DNA of 59,392 nucleotides from Thermincola carboxydiphila (GTDB lineage Bacteria; Bacillota; Thermincolia; Thermincolales; UBA2595), in contig JAENYP010000005.1 of NCBI GenBank assembly GCA_016841725.1, positions 1 through 59,392 of the forward strand. Reading direction: 5' to 3'. Below are positions 33,630 to 43,309 of the stretch, piece by piece; position 1 is the first letter of the stretch, and the number at the start of each line of letters is the position of its first letter. The notes under the pieces were generated by a model. It was not told the DNA's origin and did no database searches. It was given only the letters and a program-made list of their open reading frames with translations. Made by a program: the position numbers and the translations under genes.

Positions 33630-34784
33630 TTAGGTATTTCTGATAGTATAGGGAACTTTGCCTTTAAATAGTATGTAGCTGAAATAAAATACTGTCTTAA
33701 AAACAAAAGTAAAAAATCGAATCGGATAAAAAATACAGGCTCCCAGTACACTAACATTATAAACCTTGCGCATCTGAGAAACGGGAGGAAATAAAATACG
33801 CCATATAGATACCAAAAACCCACTTAAACCTTCATTGCGAACAAGGCCGCTGGTAATAAAGCTCAGTTTTTGGGGCAAATGCTCCGGTCTGCACTCGCGT
33901 TCTAACAAATAACGAATATAGCCTGAAGGTTTAATATCCTCTAAAACCGAACTGGGAACGGGTGCAGAAAACATAATGGCAGCAAAATTAAGAGAGGCAA
34001 AAACCCTGTGGGTAATATGATACTCCTTTACCAACCGTGTGAACTCCGGCCAATCAATCAAATGCTCTTCTTTTTCTATTATCCTACAAACGTCAAGTAC
34101 ATGCCTTAAAATTTCAAAATTATGCCCGGCAGAATGTAAACAAAGGTGAATTAATAAATCCATCGGGGCTAATTGTTGCGCTGCACTTTGATTGTCGCCT
34201 GCCGTTAACGCCCTCTTCCATATGTCTTGCATTTTAATAAACTTGTTAGACCGATGAGTAAAACTAAAATGCAATTCAACGAAATACTGCCCCAATGAAG
34301 TTACCTTGCCCAATTTGACATGATGATTAAATTCATTGTCCCAGGAAGCATCCTCTTCTTCTTCAACATATTTATAACCCATTCCTCCAAGTACATCGAC
34401 GGCCTTCTTCAGATTATCTTCTTCCACCATTATATCTATATCCCAGCTCCGCCTTACCCCTGGGTCATCATACAATCTGAGAGCCAATATCGCCCCCTTT
34501 AGAACAATACTGGGAATCCCTGAATTACGCATATTAGTTGCCACGATTTCTGTTTCCTTCATAAAACAAAGATTAGCGCCTAATGTTCGAAGATATTGTT
34601 TTTCAAGATAAGCCAGCACAGTTTTGGGAACTGATTCCTTAGACACTTCTTTAAGAATAAGTAATAATAATTCCTCAACCTTGTGTTGTTTAGCATTTTT
34701 TAAGACCATATCCCATGCAGGCATGTCATTAGCAGCCGGAATTGACTTTTTTCTAAAAATTTGGAGTAAATCAGATTTGCTCAT
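33630..34784 (-). CDS. nucleotidyltransferase family protein (PF14907 type)
   Basis: The core motif VLKGAILALRLYDDPGVRRSWDIDIMV (positions about 98-124) carries the D-x-D of this nucleotidyltransferase family; helical regions with HLCLHSAGHNFEILRHVLDVCRI follow. Such proteins are frequent beside PqqD, HprK-like and lasso genes, but their reaction is unknown. Start ATG 34784 sits in an ATGA overlap with a relic of a metallophosphoesterase gene. 384 aa. By family it belongs with the RiPP genes more than with the EPS genes around it. Confidence 0.82.
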   Translation of the reverse strand: MSKSDLLQIFRKKSIPAANDMPAWDMVLKNAKQHKVEELLLLILKEVSKESVPKTVLAYLEKQYLRTLGANLCFMKETEIVATNMRNSGIPSIVLKGAILALRLYDDPGVRRSWDIDIMVEEDNLKKAVDVLGGMGYKYVEEEEDASWDNEFNHHVKLGKVTSLGQYFVELHFSFTHRSNKFIKMQDIWKRALTAGDNQSAAQQLAPMDLLIHLCLHSAGHNFEILRHVLDVCRIIEKEEHLIDWPEFTRLVKEYHITHRVFASLNFAAIMFSAPVPSSVLEDIKPSGYIRYLLERECRPEHLPQKLSFITSGLVRNEGLSGFLVSIWRILFPPVSQMRKVYNVSVLGACIFYPIRFFTFVFKTVFYFSYILFKGKVPYTIRNT

Positions 34785-34850
34785 AGTCTCCCCACCCAAT
34801 TTTGTTTTGCCGGTAAAGTAATCACTATAATTTCAGGCTGAACCAAAAAA
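34781..34850 (-). pseudogene. 3'-terminal remnant of a metallophosphoesterase gene
   Basis: About 22 codons in frame (F-L-V-Q-P-E-I-I-V-I-T-L-P-A-K) ending in a TGA that overlaps the nucleotidyltransferase start. They match the C-terminus of the intact phosphoesterase at 28220-29074 (F-L-T-R-P-E-I-T-V-I-T-L), including the 13 base string GTGATTACTTTAC. The rest of the gene is missing; the next 35 bases lead to another gene. Confidence 0.7.
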
Positions 34851-34885
34851 TTTTTTTTTGATAATTCATGGCAGCCACCTGCTCA

Positions 34886-36055
34886 CTATTCCTTGATAAT
34901 CATTATGGAATTGTTATATTTATCTGTGTTTTGTAAGCTGAAAATCAAGTTCTTTCCACTATACTCTCTTGGAAAACGCACTACAGCATACCTGTCAGTA
35001 AAAGGATCCGAAGATACGGTTAAAATTCGACTCCAGTTTTGTCCATTAAATGATTTCCATATACCAACCGTGTTGTCCGAACTCCTTCCATCTTTTTCAA
35101 CCGTTGTTCCAATAAACATGCACTCACTGTCTAATTTAGTTGAAAAATAAGCCGGGCCGTTTATAGCTTGAAGTTTCTCCACATCTTGCGACTTTTTGTT
35201 ATACCTGTATATATAATTTTGAACACTGGGAGAATCCATACCCCAGTAAACATAGTCCTTGGAAAAAATCATGCTTACGGCTCTAAAAGCCTGGCTTCCT
35301 GAACATACGATATTGAGATTTTCATCCTTGTCAAAGTATCCAATAGCAGCTTCTTTATCTCCATCTCCCGTAGCATACCATAATTGATCTGTATAGCGGT
35401 CATACTGAACTGCATGAATATGTCTTATACTATTAGCTGGGAATTCGTAAAACACACTCCATCTTTTACCATCATTAGAACCTTTATAAATATACATTTT
35501 ATCTCTATTTGTATTTCCTGCATATTCTCCATAATATACATCGCCATTCATGTCTTCAGTAATGCCCTGAGCCATCACACCTCGTCCTACGCCTCTACCA
35601 AAAAATCTTAGCTTATGTACTTTTTGAAAAGTTTTCCCCTTGTCTGATGAGTGGTAAATATAACCTCCCGCAAATGTCAGTAATGAACCAGACCGTAATA
35701 CCTTAATTTCCATCAGGTCACTTAAACCAAGAAGTTTTCTCAGCGTTTTACTATTACCAAAAAATGATACACTCATCATCGGTACTGGTGCTCTAAATTT
35801 ACGTTCAAATGTTTTCCCATTATCTTTACTCAAATATGCTACATAGCCGCTGCTCGCCCAAATAAAACCACTACTGACTTCCCTATCTTGAATAAGAAGG
35901 GAATCTGCTTGATATCCTTCCATGTTATCTATCCGTACGGGTATCCCGGTTATTATTTTGGGAGAAATTGCAGTGTCAAATATTACGAACAGCAATAACA
36001 AAAATGTCGCCATTGAACCAATTATCAGCTTCCTATTTTTAACATTAAAGTTCAT
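34886..36055 (-). CDS. membrane-anchored beta-propeller protein (sialidase/BNR-like)
   Basis: One N-terminal helix (about residues 10-28), then repeated S-x-D-x-G-x-T-F/W Asp-box motifs (LSKDNGKTFER, HSSDKGKTFQK, GSNDGKRWS, KSFNGQNWS), typical of BNR/sialidase-type beta-propellers. No sialidase catalytic set is obvious, so binding or a polysaccharide-related enzymatic role is equally possible. 389 aa. It overlaps the next gene's start by 4 bp. AT-rich codon use, as in the island centre. Confidence 0.72.
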   Translation of the reverse strand: MNFNVKNRKLIIGSMATFLLLLFVIFDTAISPKIITGIPVRIDNMEGYQADSLLIQDREVSSGFIWASSGYVAYLSKDNGKTFERKFRAPVPMMSVSFFGNSKTLRKLLGLSDLMEIKVLRSGSLLTFAGGYIYHSSDKGKTFQKVHKLRFFGRGVGRGVMAQGITEDMNGDVYYGEYAGNTNRDKMYIYKGSNDGKRWSVFYEFPANSIRHIHAVQYDRYTDQLWYATGDGDKEAAIGYFDKDENLNIVCSGSQAFRAVSMIFSKDYVYWGMDSPSVQNYIYRYNKKSQDVEKLQAINGPAYFSTKLDSECMFIGTTVEKDGRSSDNTVGIWKSFNGQNWSRILTVSSDPFTDRYAVVRFPREYSGKNLIFSLQNTDKYNNSIMIIKE

Positions 36056-37194
36056 AATCTATCCTCACTTTGCTCCGGTTGAAGCTGCAATTGTTGAATT
36101 AACCTAATATGGTCCTCCAGTCCTATAGCTGACTTTTCGTTTTGTTTACAGATAAGAATTGCCTTATGAACTTCTTCAGGGGTTAATGCAAGTATCGTGT
36201 TAATTGCATCCTTAACGTTATTAAAATCAATTACCCACCCACATTTCAATTTTCTTACCCGTTCACCTACACCACTGCCATCATGGGCGATCATCGGCAC
36301 ATTATAATACAAAGATTCATAATACCGGTTTGGCAAGGCCCATTTAGCGTTTAAGGATTCATTCCCAAGATTGCCTATAAAACATATGTCAATTTTGGAA
36401 TATATTTCAGCCAGGTCGTCTGGTGAAACATATTCTCCTTCATAAACCAGGTTTTCCAGTTCATTAATTCTGTTATCGAAGTTTTCCAAATTAAGGACAT
36501 ATCCCTTAATAATTATGACAATTTTGCCCAGATTCTCTTTAGCCAATTTGTACAACAGTTCCCATGACTTTTGACATCTAATAACCCCAAATAACCCTAT
36601 TACTAAAGGACGGCTCCCATCCCAGGCTGATTTCTTTAAAGGGCGAGGAACGGGCGGGTAAAGCTTGTTTTCCAAGAGAAAAAACTTGTTTACTAACACT
36701 TTTTGCCATTTAACAAAATACTCGTCCCTAAAGGCCGGAGAAGTAACCGGTATCAGCGCGGCTTTCCTGATTATGATTCTTTCAATCCACCTGAATATCT
36801 TGTTTCTCAGGTTATTCCCCTGCATAACCGACCTTATATCAGCTACTTCATAAACCAAAGGTGTGTTTATTCTAAAAACGCTTTTTATGAAATAAGCTAA
36901 GATAGCTGTATCCAAGCCAAAAGTATATATACAACTTGAATGAACAAGCTTCTGTTTGTTTTTTGCAAGAATCCTTATTGCCCCAATAAGTTTAGGCACA
37001 CGCGCAAGGTATTTCTGATGGGAAATATATCCTAACGATGTATACAATAATTCGTTTTCCCTGCCCTTAAAATAGTCTCTTTCAAAGCTAAATGCATAAT
37101 ATTCATAACCGCAGTCCTGAAATGCTCGTATTCTTTTGTGATACCTTGGTTGAGATGTTACAGGCATCAGGAAGGTAATAAAACTGTTTGCCAT
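36052..37194 (-). CDS. glycosyltransferase (GT-B fold, family 4-like)
   Basis: A two-domain GT-B protein: N-terminal part with YEVADIRSVMQGNNLRNKIFRWIE, C-terminal donor site with PLVIGLFGVIRCQKSWELLYKLA and Y-E-S-L-Y-Y-N-V-P-M-I. The glycosyltransferase call is firm; sugar and linkage are unknown. 380 aa. Coupled to the beta-propeller gene. Confidence 0.82.
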   Translation of the reverse strand: MANSFITFLMPVTSQPRYHKRIRAFQDCGYEYYAFSFERDYFKGRENELLYTSLGYISHQKYLARVPKLIGAIRILAKNKQKLVHSSCIYTFGLDTAILAYFIKSVFRINTPLVYEVADIRSVMQGNNLRNKIFRWIERIIIRKAALIPVTSPAFRDEYFVKWQKVLVNKFFLLENKLYPPVPRPLKKSAWDGSRPLVIGLFGVIRCQKSWELLYKLAKENLGKIVIIIKGYVLNLENFDNRINELENLVYEGEYVSPDDLAEIYSKIDICFIGNLGNESLNAKWALPNRYYESLYYNVPMIAHDGSGVGERVRKLKCGWVIDFNNVKDAINTILALTPEEVHKAILICKQNEKSAIGLEDHIRLIQQLQLQPEQSEDRL

Positions 37195-37221
37195 TTAATA
37201 AACTCCCTCAACAATAGCATA

Positions 37222-38358
37222 TTATTCTTTGTTAATAAGAAGCAATTTATTCTCTTGATTCTCCCAAAGTATATGTGTACTTGCTTCCCTGGCACCTTCT
37301 GTGTATCTTTTTAAATTCTTTTGAATTTCTGTTATCCCCTTGGCCATTTGGTTAATTTCTGAACACTCAACAGAGACCCCACATTTAAATCTGTTTACAA
37401 TTTTATTCATGGGGGGATTTAATCCAGTCAGAACCGGCACTCCTCTGACAAGAGCCTGATACATTCTGTTAGGTGCGCATAATCTGCTGTTTTCCTTATC
37501 TGTCTGGTAAAAAACAGCGCTAAATAATGCGTTATCTATGTATATAGGCATGTCCATTTGGGGAACAAAACCAGTAAATAATACAAATTTATCAAGTTCA
37601 GGATACTTCAAACGCAGTTTCTCAATGTCATTTTTTGAAAACGGCCCGATTACAATAAGACACAAATCCTCTTTATTGTGGACTGCTTCCACCAACTCGA
37701 ACAGCCTCCGTTTTGGGCTAGCCCCTCCCTGAGCTAACACATAAGGACGATTTCTTAACCAGCCCGTTATCTCAGGTGGAAGGTTTTGTGCAGAGACCTC
37801 CTTGAATTTACGGTCAGGCCAGTTTTCCATTACAATGAATTTCTGTTCTTCGATAGAAAAGCACTCTACCATCAAATCCTTTCTTTCTTCATTTGCAGCT
37901 ATAATATTGTCACACCGGTTTAGAATTAATTTCAATAATCCATTGAATACTCTTTGGTCAAACCATATTTCCCCAGGTAGTTCGTGTAAATCCCACACTA
38001 CAGTATTTATTCGTTTGATACCTCTTAAAACTAAACAGTATATTACAAGTCCAATCATTTCCATATTATGAACCCATGCCACCTGGGGTTTCCTCTTCCA
38101 AATTTCAGAACTCATTTTCAAGTACATCTCAAGGGTCTTCAAAAAAAGACCTTTACTTCTCTTAAACCAACGACGGGAATGAAGGCAGATGGTCTGGGTC
38201 TTGATATGATTCCATAATTCACTTTTGATTTCCCTATTTTCATGTTCGAGAGCTAGGATACAGTATTCACAACCTAATTTCTGAAGAGAATTTGCCTCCT
38301 TGCGCAAACGATCATCATAAATCAAGCCAGTCGTTTTTATAACTGATAATATCTTCAA
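37222..38358 (-). CDS. glycosyltransferase (GT-B fold)
   Basis: GT-B protein with VVWDLHELPGEIWFDQRV in the acceptor half and RPYVLAQGGASPKRRLFELVEAV, LVRGVPVLTGLNPPM in the donor half. 378 aa. It resembles the neighbour at 36052-37194 in layout. Adds one residue of the repeat unit; sugar unknown. Confidence 0.82.
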   Translation of the reverse strand: MKILSVIKTTGLIYDDRLRKEANSLQKLGCEYCILALEHENREIKSELWNHIKTQTICLHSRRWFKRSKGLFLKTLEMYLKMSSEIWKRKPQVAWVHNMEMIGLVIYCLVLRGIKRINTVVWDLHELPGEIWFDQRVFNGLLKLILNRCDNIIAANEERKDLMVECFSIEEQKFIVMENWPDRKFKEVSAQNLPPEITGWLRNRPYVLAQGGASPKRRLFELVEAVHNKEDLCLIVIGPFSKNDIEKLRLKYPELDKFVLFTGFVPQMDMPIYIDNALFSAVFYQTDKENSRLCAPNRMYQALVRGVPVLTGLNPPMNKIVNRFKCGVSVECSEINQMAKGITEIQKNLKRYTEGAREASTHILWENQENKLLLINKE

Positions 38359-38393
38359 CTGTCCACACCCTTTTTAAAATTAGGTTTTTACCT

Positions 38394-39383
38394 TTAGCCA
38401 CCTTTTTTAATCATGCCTTTTAGCCTTTTAATTGAATAAGCTATCCCTGTGCCCTTAACCCGGTGGAATGTTCCTGGAAAACTTTTAATGAGTCCATTTA
38501 AAGAAATATCTGCATTATGTTTAACTACAAAAGAGTTTTTATCTTCCTGTTTTTTGATATCCACTACAGGCAGGCTTGAATCCGCATATTCGGATATTGT
38601 GCTAACAGGAATTTCTGTCCTCTTTAAATAATCCAGTACCCTTTTTAGTTTCTCCTCTGCTTTAAAGTCCGGCAAATATTTTCTTCCCCTGTCGGCCAGG
38701 GAAAAGCTATGCATAAACATTATTATGGGATTGTAGTCATTAGTGGTCATTAATTCTATGACATTTATTAATTCGGAAGTCGCAGAACTATTGATGTCAA
38801 CTTTACTGCGGTATCTTAAACCAAATAAATTTAACCCAAAAGTAGAAACAGGAATTTCGTACACACCGCTTTGGTAATATACATCATTGGGACAATTTCC
38901 TGCAGGCAATAACATTTTACAGTTCTTTTTTTCGAAATAAGCTGAAAAGTCAAGACTTATACCTGCCAAGGCAAGAGCATGCAAAGTTTCATCATTAGCC
39001 CCATAACTTCCAGCCCTAAATGCTTGGGGACTATAGCCTACAATTTCTTCAAATATTTTTTTTGCCTCTCTGATAATCTCTGACTGTTTTAAAAGGGCAT
39101 ACTGCCAAAAATAATACTTGGAGGGATCCCCAAGATAGTTGGGATGAACATGAAGCTGTATTTCATTGCCCGATGCCTTAAGGCAATCTGTGACAGCCTT
39201 TAATTCCTTCTCTCCCCATTTGGTTATCTCACCCACATCCAGGAAAAAGGTGGCACGAATATCAAAATCGTTAAAAATTCGGCATATTTTCTCAATACCA
39301 TAAGAACCTTTTTGACTGCAACCCCAAAATTCGCTTAAATCTCTGTGGGCTTCCGTATCAACAGTTATTAGTATATTAGTCAA
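38394..39383 (-). CDS. polysaccharide deacetylase-like (NodB-type) protein
   Basis: A NodB-like catalytic barrel: LITVDTEAHRD gives the first Asp, RATFFLDVGE and IQLHVHPNYLG follow the fold and metal-binding His pair, and AFRAGSYGANDETLHAL matches the R-x-G motif. The protein has no signal peptide, so it may act on a lipid-linked intermediate or precursor. 329 aa. A second deacetylase-like gene lies at 40647. Confidence 0.78.
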   Translation of the reverse strand: MTNILITVDTEAHRDLSEFWGCSQKGSYGIEKICRIFNDFDIRATFFLDVGEITKWGEKELKAVTDCLKASGNEIQLHVHPNYLGDPSKYYFWQYALLKQSEIIREAKKIFEEIVGYSPQAFRAGSYGANDETLHALALAGISLDFSAYFEKKNCKMLLPAGNCPNDVYYQSGVYEIPVSTFGLNLFGLRYRSKVDINSSATSELINVIELMTTNDYNPIIMFMHSFSLADRGRKYLPDFKAEEKLKRVLDYLKRTEIPVSTISEYADSSLPVVDIKKQEDKNSFVVKHNADISLNGLIKSFPGTFHRVKGTGIAYSIKRLKGMIKKGG

Positions 39384-39396
39384 TAAAGACTTCCTC

Positions 39397-40599
39397 CTAA
39401 ACAGGCATTTTTAATTCTGAACCCGTCATTTGTTGACTGTTTTGCTGTTTTTTATAGCGAGCAATGCAAATAACCATTATAAAGATTACGATTTGAAATG
39501 GAAGTTTAAGCCTCTGATGAGGGCCACCGTACAAATGAAAACTATAAATTGGCCAATACATAATTAAATAACCCAATATAGTGGTCTGCATTCGATTAAA
39601 ATTCCTCATTACCCTGAAAAGAAATTTATAATTAAGTAATAAATAACCCATCAAAAGATAGTAACCGACCTGACTCAGAAATCTCACGAAATCGTCAGCT
39701 ATACCCCACTCGGAGCCTCCTTGCAGGAAGCGGAGAAAAATTGAGTGAGGAAAAGGTGTTACCACAAAACGAATGCTTGATAATCCAAAATCCACCAACC
39801 TATTACCTGTTGCGTATTCGTAATCCGAGGTTACCTTGTTTATATGCTGTTCCTGCCCTTCGCCAGTGGTGTATTTAAACCAATCGTAATAATTGTCAAT
39901 TTTGCTTTGAAAGGCTGGCAGAATTATTGGTAATAATAGTACTAACAATAGCAGCATAACAAAAGACCTTTTTAAAACTGTAATCTTAAAGGAATTACCG
40001 GCTAATGATTTAATAAACCTTGCTAACAATTGACCTCCGATTATTATCAAGACAATAAAAGCAGCGAATGGCCGTAGTAAATAAAGCAATGCTAACGAAC
40101 ATAATCCGAATATATTCATAACTATAGATTTTTGATAGACTAAAAAAATGGATAGGATAGAGAACAATAAAATGCTGGGGTCTCTCAGGTTTTGTGTTGC
40201 TACATAGGTAAAATACGGCAAAAATACAGGAATAAAAAAAACTTTTTTGTCTTTATCGAATGCATAATACAAAACAATTAAAGCAAGAGCTGATATTGGA
40301 ATGTTAATTAATTTCAGTGCAAGTCCGTTTAAAGAGAAATCAAAGTTTAAAATCAAATAATTTATTAAGTACCATAAAAATCTATCAGGGTCATTTGTAA
40401 GACCATTAAGATTATAATTAATGTAGCCAACCTCATCACTGTTAAAAAAGTCTATCACTCGAATACTGTATTCAAGGCTGAACAGGGTCAAACAAAACAA
40501 TGAAATAAAAAAAATAAGCAGTGGTGTAACGCCTGTTTTTTCTCGCTCTTTCAAATAGAAAAATATGAAAACCAAAGTTAAAAACAGTACAATAATCAT
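39397..40599 (-). CDS. probable polysaccharide polymerase (Wzy/EpsG-like)
   Basis: About ten membrane helices and little else. A loop with Asp/Arg residues (LNGLTNDPDRFLWYL) and a larger periplasmic loop (about residues 230-290, YDWFKYTTGEGQEQH) are seen. Length 400 aa and position in a Wzx/Wzy-type locus fit the polymerase; sequence similarity of such proteins is low, so the call rests on topology and context. Confidence 0.68.
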   Translation of the reverse strand: MIIVLFLTLVFIFFYLKEREKTGVTPLLIFFISLFCLTLFSLEYSIRVIDFFNSDEVGYINYNLNGLTNDPDRFLWYLINYLILNFDFSLNGLALKLINIPISALALIVLYYAFDKDKKVFFIPVFLPYFTYVATQNLRDPSILLFSILSIFLVYQKSIVMNIFGLCSLALLYLLRPFAAFIVLIIIGGQLLARFIKSLAGNSFKITVLKRSFVMLLLLVLLLPIILPAFQSKIDNYYDWFKYTTGEGQEQHINKVTSDYEYATGNRLVDFGLSSIRFVVTPFPHSIFLRFLQGGSEWGIADDFVRFLSQVGYYLLMGYLLLNYKFLFRVMRNFNRMQTTILGYLIMYWPIYSFHLYGGPHQRLKLPFQIVIFIMVICIARYKKQQNSQQMTGSELKMPV

Positions 40600-40646
40600 A
40601 TTAACCTCGCTTGTTCAAGAAGATACTCAAAAATCTTCTTTAGATT

Positions 40647-41747
40647 TCACATTTCTATGTAATCGCCTGGTTCAACGTTATTGAATATCCATTCTCCGTT
40701 TTTGAAAACACCTTCAATATAACTATCGGTTGCTATATTTTTTAATGTCTTGCTTTTAGAACAGATACTTAAAAACATCTTTTCCCAATTACCTTTGTAA
40801 TTAATACGGTAACTACCATCGGTTAACTTCTGAACTTCAGTAAAATCATAACTGTCAAGGTAGTGAGCTATCTCACTACACGTCGCATACCAAATATCTA
40901 CACCTCTCAAGTTATCGTAAAACTTTTCAAGTGAACTAATATCATCAAAAATGTTTGGGGGTTGTCTTTTACCGTCGACTCGAGTTGGCGAAAAGTGCTC
41001 CTGTATGGAAATAAGGTGTTGATTATCAATAAAACGCTGAAGAATAAATTCATTTTGAAGGATCTTTAACATATTTAATAAAGGGTTTCTAATTCTCCTA
41101 AAAAGACTTCCACTAAAATTGGCTGGAAAATCTAATATCCCTTTCCGGTAATCATGCTTTTCTTTAAACTTAATAAAATCAAAAGACCACCATTTCAATG
41201 GACTTCCAGTTATTATGTCTTCAACCTTCTTATCATAGTTCCAGGCAGGAAATTTTCCTCCATTTATATCAATATCTAATTCGTCTTTAATCCTTCGGAT
41301 ATCACACGAAAAATTTTTTTCGTATTCATCATACCCTATAAATTCATACTCTTTACTCCAAGTTGATGGATCCAGAGTAGGATGTGGGCTACCGTGGTGA
41401 TACCCATGGTAAGCTATTTCATTATTTTCACTAACTATATACAATAATAATTGTTTAAATTCATCTGATTGAAAAATGTCGCTCCCAAAAGAAGGATATA
41501 CAGTATCAACCAAAAAGGTGCTATGTTTCCCAAATGGTAGAAATACTGTGTACTTAATTTCAGGATAACGCTTTAATAATGTATCTTCGTAATATTTAAA
41601 TATGGATTTAGGTGCGCGGCAACCATAACCCCAATCATTCCAAGGATTTAAACCAGAGAAATTAATATCAATATAGCCATTAGATAAATCATCAATCATT
41701 AAGACAGTAGCTGTCTGTGCATTATTAAACCATTTACATTTTTGCAT
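40647..41747 (-). CDS. polysaccharide deacetylase-like protein
   Basis: Begins with VLMIDDLSNGYIDINF and continues with EIKYTVFLPFGKHS and NEIAYHGYHHGSPHPT, matching the Asp and His-rich motif region of deacetylase-like barrels (DUF2334 type). No signal peptide or membrane helix. 366 aa. Function in the EPS locus unknown; the weaker motifs make this less sure than the protein at 38394. Confidence 0.65.
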   Translation of the reverse strand: MQKCKWFNNAQTATVLMIDDLSNGYIDINFSGLNPWNDWGYGCRAPKSIFKYYEDTLLKRYPEIKYTVFLPFGKHSTFLVDTVYPSFGSDIFQSDEFKQLLLYIVSENNEIAYHGYHHGSPHPTLDPSTWSKEYEFIGYDEYEKNFSCDIRRIKDELDIDINGGKFPAWNYDKKVEDIITGSPLKWWSFDFIKFKEKHDYRKGILDFPANFSGSLFRRIRNPLLNMLKILQNEFILQRFIDNQHLISIQEHFSPTRVDGKRQPPNIFDDISSLEKFYDNLRGVDIWYATCSEIAHYLDSYDFTEVQKLTDGSYRINYKGNWEKMFLSICSKSKTLKNIATDSYIEGVFKNGEWIFNNVEPGDYIEM

Positions 41748-41803
41748 GATTCCTCCAACAGTACTTTGTCAGATTAAAAGAAATTTTATTTTTTATCCTA
41801 ATT

Positions 41804-43276
41804 TTATAAATTTCCCAACCCTTTATCTTTTGACAAGATATAAGAATTGAGGTCTTTAATCAATCTACTTTCAAAAATAATAATTAGAATCCCGTAAATT
41901 AAAACCCCACTAAAAATCTGCACCATTAACACAACACTTGAAGATAATCTTAGCAGGTAGTTTCCTATTTCCCAAACAATCACAGCCATTGTTAGACTGA
42001 ACAATAAAGCGCTGAGTAAACTCAAAATATACCTCTTTAAGCACTGACCCAGAGAGGATCGGATTAAGACAAAATAATGACAAATAGAATAAATTACTTG
42101 AAGCAACAAACAAGCAATTGCAACCCCTACAACCCCTCCGAATCTGGCACCAATATATATTCCAGGGATTTGAGTTAATAACAGCGTTAAATCCCATTTA
42201 AACTCAAGGTTTACTAATCCCTTAGCCATTAATATCGAACCAATTGGGTTGCCAATAGAGCGAAGCAACCCCACTCCTGCTAAAATTTGTATAAGAATAA
42301 TGCTTGGAGTCCAATGATTGCCAAATATTACAGGAACAAAAGTCGAAGCTGTGACAAACAAGCCAAAAAAAATCGGGAAATTAACTATGCTAAGAAACTC
42401 AATAACTTTAAAATACCAGTCTTTCAAACGTTCATTCTGATTTTGAATTTTAGAGAAAACAGGGAAAGCGACCCTAGTCACTATAGGATTAATTTTATTT
42501 ACCGGTAAGACAATAATATTATAAGCAAGGGTATATAAACCCAGAACCTCTTTCCCCAGCAGGCTTCCTATTAAAAGATAGTCAATGTTAGAATTAAAAT
42601 AATTAACCGTCCTCGATCCTAGTTGATACAATCCAAAACTAATATAACTTTTCAGTTCACGAATTTCAAAATGGATTTCAGGTCTCCAGTTGTACCATCC
42701 TAATAAAACTAGATTTACTGTTCGAACAAATGTATTACATACCTGTCCCCATACCAAAGACATAACTCCATAGTTATTTAAGGCAAGAACGATGGCTGTG
42801 CCACATCCTAGAAATGTCGATACTATTTCAATCTTCGCCAATTGATTAAACATCAATTCTTTTTGAAGCAGAGTCTGAAATTGTTGACCGAAAGGGGCTA
42901 TTAAGAAAACCAATAACAAGGAATGTAAAATTTTAATTAATTCAGGTTCTTTATAAAAATAAACAATTAAAGGCGTAACATTAAAAACCAAAACTAAAAT
43001 GGCTGCCCCACTAAAAATATTTAGCCAATATAAGCTTGACAGTTGACTCTTTGTTGTATCCTGCCGGTGAATAATAGCACTAGAAATACCAAAGTCAGTG
43101 AATATTTGAGAAAAACCTATTACTACCGTTGCCATTCCCATCAGGCCAAAATCAGAGGGTTGTAATAACCTAGCTAAAATAGTAAGCTGCAGTAACTGCA
43201 AAACAGTAACCGTAATTGTGGAGATACTTGTCCATGTAAATCCTTTAATCGCTTTCTGTTTCAATGTTCTTCTCAA
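41804..43276 (-). CDS. polysaccharide flippase (Wzx/TuaB-like, MOP superfamily)
   Basis: 490 aa with 12-14 membrane helices. The N-terminus (KGFTWTSISTITVTVLQLLQLTILARLLQPSDFGLMGMATV) is typical of Wzx/TuaB. It flips lipid-linked repeat units across the membrane before polymerisation. AT-rich; starts ATG 43276. Confidence 0.9.
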   Translation of the reverse strand: MRRTLKQKAIKGFTWTSISTITVTVLQLLQLTILARLLQPSDFGLMGMATVVIGFSQIFTDFGISSAIIHRQDTTKSQLSSLYWLNIFSGAAILVLVFNVTPLIVYFYKEPELIKILHSLLLVFLIAPFGQQFQTLLQKELMFNQLAKIEIVSTFLGCGTAIVLALNNYGVMSLVWGQVCNTFVRTVNLVLLGWYNWRPEIHFEIRELKSYISFGLYQLGSRTVNYFNSNIDYLLIGSLLGKEVLGLYTLAYNIIVLPVNKINPIVTRVAFPVFSKIQNQNERLKDWYFKVIEFLSIVNFPIFFGLFVTASTFVPVIFGNHWTPSIILIQILAGVGLLRSIGNPIGSILMAKGLVNLEFKWDLTLLLTQIPGIYIGARFGGVVGVAIACLLLQVIYSICHYFVLIRSSLGQCLKRYILSLLSALLFSLTMAVIVWEIGNYLLRLSSSVVLMVQIFSGVLIYGILIIIFESRLIKDLNSYILSKDKGLGNL

Positions 43277-43309
43277 AGTCCACTTCTCCCATTATATCTA
43301 GGTACTACA

